Positions 6,870 to 9,025 of a DNA stretch of 9,025 bases are shown one piece after another (within the stretch, counting starts at the first letter, position 1; each line of letters opens with the position of its first letter). The translations under genes and the position numbers were made by a program. The stretch comes from an uncultured Treponema sp. (GTDB lineage: Bacteria; Spirochaetota; Spirochaetia; Treponematales; Treponemataceae): NCBI GenBank assembly GCA_937900125.1, contig CALCEK010000172.1:1-9025 (forward strand). The letters run 5' to 3'. Below the pieces are notes generated by a model. That model did no database searches. It was not told where the DNA came from and saw only the letters and a list, made by a program, of their open reading frames with translations.

Positions 6870-8309
6870 TTACTCCTCTTCAAATACTAATTCAGTACCA
6901 CATTTAGGACAATGGGTCATGTTAAGAGTAATTTTTTCGCCACATTCAGGGCAGAAATATTCAACTTCTTCTTCAACAGTTCCATCATCCTCTTCTTCGG
7001 CAAATTCTACGCTATCATTTATAATATCATTGATTGCCTCAATATTTTCCCGAGAAATGCCTTGTATAGCATAGATACTTTCATTTTCTACCGCTGCTAA
7101 GAAATCTTCAATATCTTCAATTCCATTGCTGGCAAGTTTACGCGCAACCTCTTGGTCAACATCAGGAAGCTGGGCGACAGTTGTAACATATTCTGGCTCA
7201 TCGGAAGTGTTTTCAGAAAACAACTGTTCTGCAGCGCGACGCACATTAGTTTCACTCAAATCCATATCCTGAACAGCGTCTTCACTTTTTACATCGATAG
7301 TCCAATCGCATAATTTGTTTGCAAGCCTGGAATTATGTCCAAATTTTCCGATTGCAACAGAAAGCTGACTGTTAGGCACAATCGCCAAAGCCATTTTTGC
7401 GTTTGCATCCCGAATAACAACTTGCTTAACTTCCGCTGGAGAAAGTGCGTTTTTTATAAATTCGTGCGGGTCTTCTTCATATTTTAAAACATCGATTTTT
7501 TCGCTATTTAGCTCTTTTATTATGTTTTGAATACGAACGCCCTTTAAACCAACACACGCACCGACTGGGTCTACATCGGATTTATTCGAGTAAACCGCAA
7601 TTTTTGTTCTGTAGCCAGGTTCGCGCACTATTTTATAGATAGAAACCGTATTGTCCGCAATTTCTGGAACTTCAAGTTCCATTATTTTTTCTACAAATTT
7701 TGGGTCAGTTCGGCTTAATGTAAGCTGAATTCCGCTTTGAATAGGTTTTATATCTTTTACTAGAGCCTTAATTCTATCGCTTTTTTCAAAAATTTCACCT
7801 GGATTTTGGAATTTTTCTGGAAGATAGCCTTCTACGCGACCAGGTTTTCCTAAATCAACATAAATTGCACCTTTTGATTCCCGCTGATAATATCCAATGA
7901 TAATTTGCCCAACTTTTCCTTTGTACTCACTTAGCAAAGTATCTTTGAAACTTTCATTCAATTTTTGATGAGCAATCATTTTGCCCGTAGAAATTGCTTT
8001 TCTAGAAAATTCTTGGGGGTCAATTTTTATATCAATTTCGTCCCCTTCCGCACAATCTGCACTATATTCTCTTGCTTCTTCAAGTTCAATTTCTTGTGAG
8101 GGGTCGTAAACTCCATCAACAATTGTTTTCCTTGAATAAACAGAAATGTCAGCCAAATCATCGCTAATTTTTACGATACAATTATCATCATGCCCATACC
8201 TTTGTTTGTAGGCAGCTTTAATCATGCTCTCAACCGTCTGCTTGACAGAATCTATTCCGATTCCTTTTGATTCAGAAAGAGCGCGAATTGCGTCTGCAAT
8301 CTCTGACAT
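6870..8309 (-). CDS. nusA: Transcription elongation/termination factor NusA with C-terminal zinc ribbon
   Basis: A 479-residue RNA polymerase-binding factor that promotes pausing, intrinsic termination and antitermination. The N-terminal RNAP-binding domain spans about 1-125 and the S1 domain about 130-200 (GKVGQIIIGYYQ to LTLSRTDPKFV). KH1 has DPVGACVGLKGVRIQNI (247-263); KH2 has AIGKFGHNSRLA (319-330; the usual form is AIGKRGQNVRLA). A helix-hairpin-helix-like segment follows (376-430, VAQLPDVDQEVARKL) resembling one acidic repeat. After an acidic linker the protein ends in a four-cysteine zinc ribbon, CPEC-x10-CPKC (C453, C456, C467, C470), which the usual NusA lacks. ATG 8309 follows GGGAG with a 7-base gap, 11 bases after the rimP stop. 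NusA often represses its own operon through leader terminators; a candidate leader hairpin is present upstream of rimP. Confidence 0.96.
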   Translation of the reverse strand: MSEIADAIRALSESKGIGIDSVKQTVESMIKAAYKQRYGHDDNCIVKISDDLADISVYSRKTIVDGVYDPSQEIELEEAREYSADCAEGDEIDIKIDPQEFSRKAISTGKMIAHQKLNESFKDTLLSEYKGKVGQIIIGYYQRESKGAIYVDLGKPGRVEGYLPEKFQNPGEIFEKSDRIKALVKDIKPIQSGIQLTLSRTDPKFVEKIMELEVPEIADNTVSIYKIVREPGYRTKIAVYSNKSDVDPVGACVGLKGVRIQNIIKELNSEKIDVLKYEEDPHEFIKNALSPAEVKQVVIRDANAKMALAIVPNSQLSVAIGKFGHNSRLANKLCDWTIDVKSEDAVQDMDLSETNVRRAAEQLFSENTSDEPEYVTTVAQLPDVDQEVARKLASNGIEDIEDFLAAVENESIYAIQGISRENIEAINDIINDSVEFAEEEDDGTVEEEVEYFCPECGEKITLNMTHCPKCGTELVFEEE

Positions 8310-8320
8310 AGCAAGTCTCC

Positions 8321-8788
8321 CTATAAATGTAAAAATTTTGCTTTAGCAATATTTTCATAGGTGATTTCTTGTTGAACACCACCTTCTTTTTCTAAAACAA
8401 GTGCTTTGTCCGACGATGAAACAATAACTCCATTCACCCAATCGGAAATTGTTTTGTCCCACACCCGAATATGCTTTCCTACAAAAAATGCAAATTCAGC
8501 CGCATTTTTTATATTTCGCTCAATTCCTGGCGAACAAACCGTAATATTTAAATCATCTTCTGATTTGTGCAAAATCGAAATCAAACTCGGAAGAATCGCG
8601 TGATGCACTTTTGAACAATCAGAAACCCCTATATCTTGATTTGAATTTTTTGGAGCAATTACAACTGTAACACTCGTCATTCCGTGCTGAGGAACAACCT
8701 GTAACTCAACAAGTGTATAGCCTACTTGTTCGACCAAGCTAGCGCAGTCCTTAAAATAAGGAATACTATCTGTAGAAATGTAATCCAA
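8321..8788 (-). CDS. rimP: Ribosome maturation factor RimP
   Basis: A 155-residue protein needed for 30S assembly, acting early in 16S head folding with S12 and S19. It shows the two-domain RimP layout. The N-terminal domain carries VEQVGYTLVELQVVPQHG and GVSDCSKVHHAIL. The hallmark CSPGIERNIKNAAEFAFFVGKHIRV (85-109, SPGxxR) leads into the C-terminal SH3-like barrel. The start is taken as TTG 8788, with AAGAGG 11 bases upstream; there is no ATG near this point in frame, and the residues after TTG fit the family start. It ends with TAG, which overlaps the nusA ribosome-binding site, so TAG is a genuine stop codon in this genome. First gene of the operon. Confidence 0.93.
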   Translation of the reverse strand: MDYISTDSIPYFKDCASLVEQVGYTLVELQVVPQHGMTSVTVVIAPKNSNQDIGVSDCSKVHHAILPSLISILHKSEDDLNITVCSPGIERNIKNAAEFAFFVGKHIRVWDKTISDWVNGVIVSSSDKALVLEKEGGVQQEITYENIAKAKFLHL

Positions 8789-8807
8789 AAGTAAAATAAC
8801 CTCTTAC

Positions 8808-8843
8808 AAAAAAAAAGAAGCTCTAAAACTGGGCTTCTTTTTT
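8808..8843 (-). terminator. Terminator-like hairpin in the rimP-nusA operon leader, candidate attenuator
   Basis: On the minus strand AAAAAAGAAGCCC (8843-8831) and GAGCTTCTTTTTT (8823-8811) form a stem with one C-A mismatch next to the loop AGTTTTA. The T run extends to nine bases (8816-8808). It lies between the predicted promoter and the rimP start, so it is inside the leader rather than after a gene: no minus-strand gene can be seen upstream. The same stem on the plus strand has a G-U pair in place of the mismatch and six Ts. An attenuator controlled by NusA is the likely role, by analogy with autoregulated nusA operons; this is inference. Confidence 0.6.
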
Positions 8844-8864
8844 AAATTCTAATAAACATAAGGT

Positions 8865-8893
8865 ATCTTAACAAAAAAAAATAAAGCTGTCAA
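8865..8893 (-). promoter_or_regulatory. Promoter of the rimP-nusA-infB operon
   Basis: On the minus strand a perfect -35 TTGACA (8893-8888) is followed by a T-rich 17-base spacer and a -10 TAAGAT (8870-8865, four of six consensus bases). The predicted start near 8857-8859 gives a leader of about 70 bases that includes the hairpin at 8808-8843. It is the only strong sigma-70-like promoter seen on this strand in the intergenic region. Confidence 0.7.
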
Positions 8894-8965
8894 CAAGCAA
8901 ATTTTTAAATGCTGAATTTTATCTCTTCTATAAAAAAGAAGAATTTGTTACTATAAAATTCGATT

Positions 8966-8995
8966 TTTACAAAAACTTTGAAATTGCGATATTTT
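8966..8995 (+). promoter_or_regulatory. Possible promoter of a divergent gene beyond the right edge
   Basis: TTTACA (8966-8971), 18 bases, then TATTTT (8990-8995) on the plus strand, about 20 bases before a good ribosome-binding site. The region is very AT-rich, so chance matches are easy; the divergent gene itself lies outside the window. Confidence 0.35.
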
Positions 8996-9015
8996 AATTG
9001 TGAATCAAAGAATAC

Positions 9016-9021
9016 GAGGAG
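9016..9021 (+). promoter_or_regulatory. Shine-Dalgarno of a divergent plus-strand gene starting just past the window
   Basis: GAGGAG is followed by only AAAC before the sequence ends, so a start codon is expected within the next few bases outside the window. No coding sequence of this gene is visible and its identity cannot be told. Confidence 0.55.
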
Positions 9022-9025
9022 AAAC

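Noticed and set aside
8924..8941. Small inverted repeat (TCTTC / GAAGA) upstream of the operon promoter
   Set aside because: Only about five pairs in very AT-rich DNA, with no U run or known operator form; chance is a sufficient explanation.

Overview
The window is almost entirely one minus-strand operon of translation and RNA-metabolism genes from an AT-rich bacterium. Transcription order, from right to left, is rimP, nusA, infB, rbfA, truB fused to ribF, rpsO, and pnp, which runs off the left edge. The truB-ribF-rpsO-pnp order, the absence of ylxR/ylxQ between nusA and infB, and the protein sequences suggest a Treponema-like spirochaete. From memory, Treponema pallidum has the same gene order with separate truB and ribF genes. 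The genus call is an inference.

Right end (about 8789-9025): an intergenic region of about 240 bases. It holds a good minus-strand promoter (TTGACA, 17 bases, TAAGAT) for the operon. A hairpin with a nine-base U run lies in the predicted rimP leader. A plausible plus-strand promoter and a strong Shine-Dalgarno (GAGGAG) sit at the very edge, presumably for a divergent gene starting just outside.

Middle (1489-8788): rimP (30S maturation), nusA (elongation/termination factor with an extra C-terminal zinc ribbon), infB (IF2 with a Gly/Asn/Arg-rich N-terminus containing three 48-bp tandem repeats), rbfA (30S cold-shock maturation factor), truB-ribF and rpsO. Genes are separated by at most 12 bases or overlap. 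truB-ribF is one continuous frame joining tRNA U55 pseudouridine synthase to a RibF-type FMN adenylyltransferase, but an in-frame TAG lies at codon 31, before the catalytic Asp of TruB. The C-terminal riboflavin-kinase part of RibF is degenerate.

Left end (1-1488): rpsO and pnp are separated by 112 bases holding two strong hairpins. This resembles the processed, autoregulated rpsO-pnp junction of other bacteria. The pnp frame is open to the edge, but its last ~11 visible codons leave the conserved PNPase sequence.

Together the genes couple ribosome assembly, initiation, transcription termination and RNA decay. No mobile element, CRISPR array or tRNA was seen. This is mainly a housekeeping region. 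Its unusual points are the TruB-RibF fusion with an amber codon, the NusA zinc ribbon, the IF2 repeats and the leader/intergenic RNA structures.
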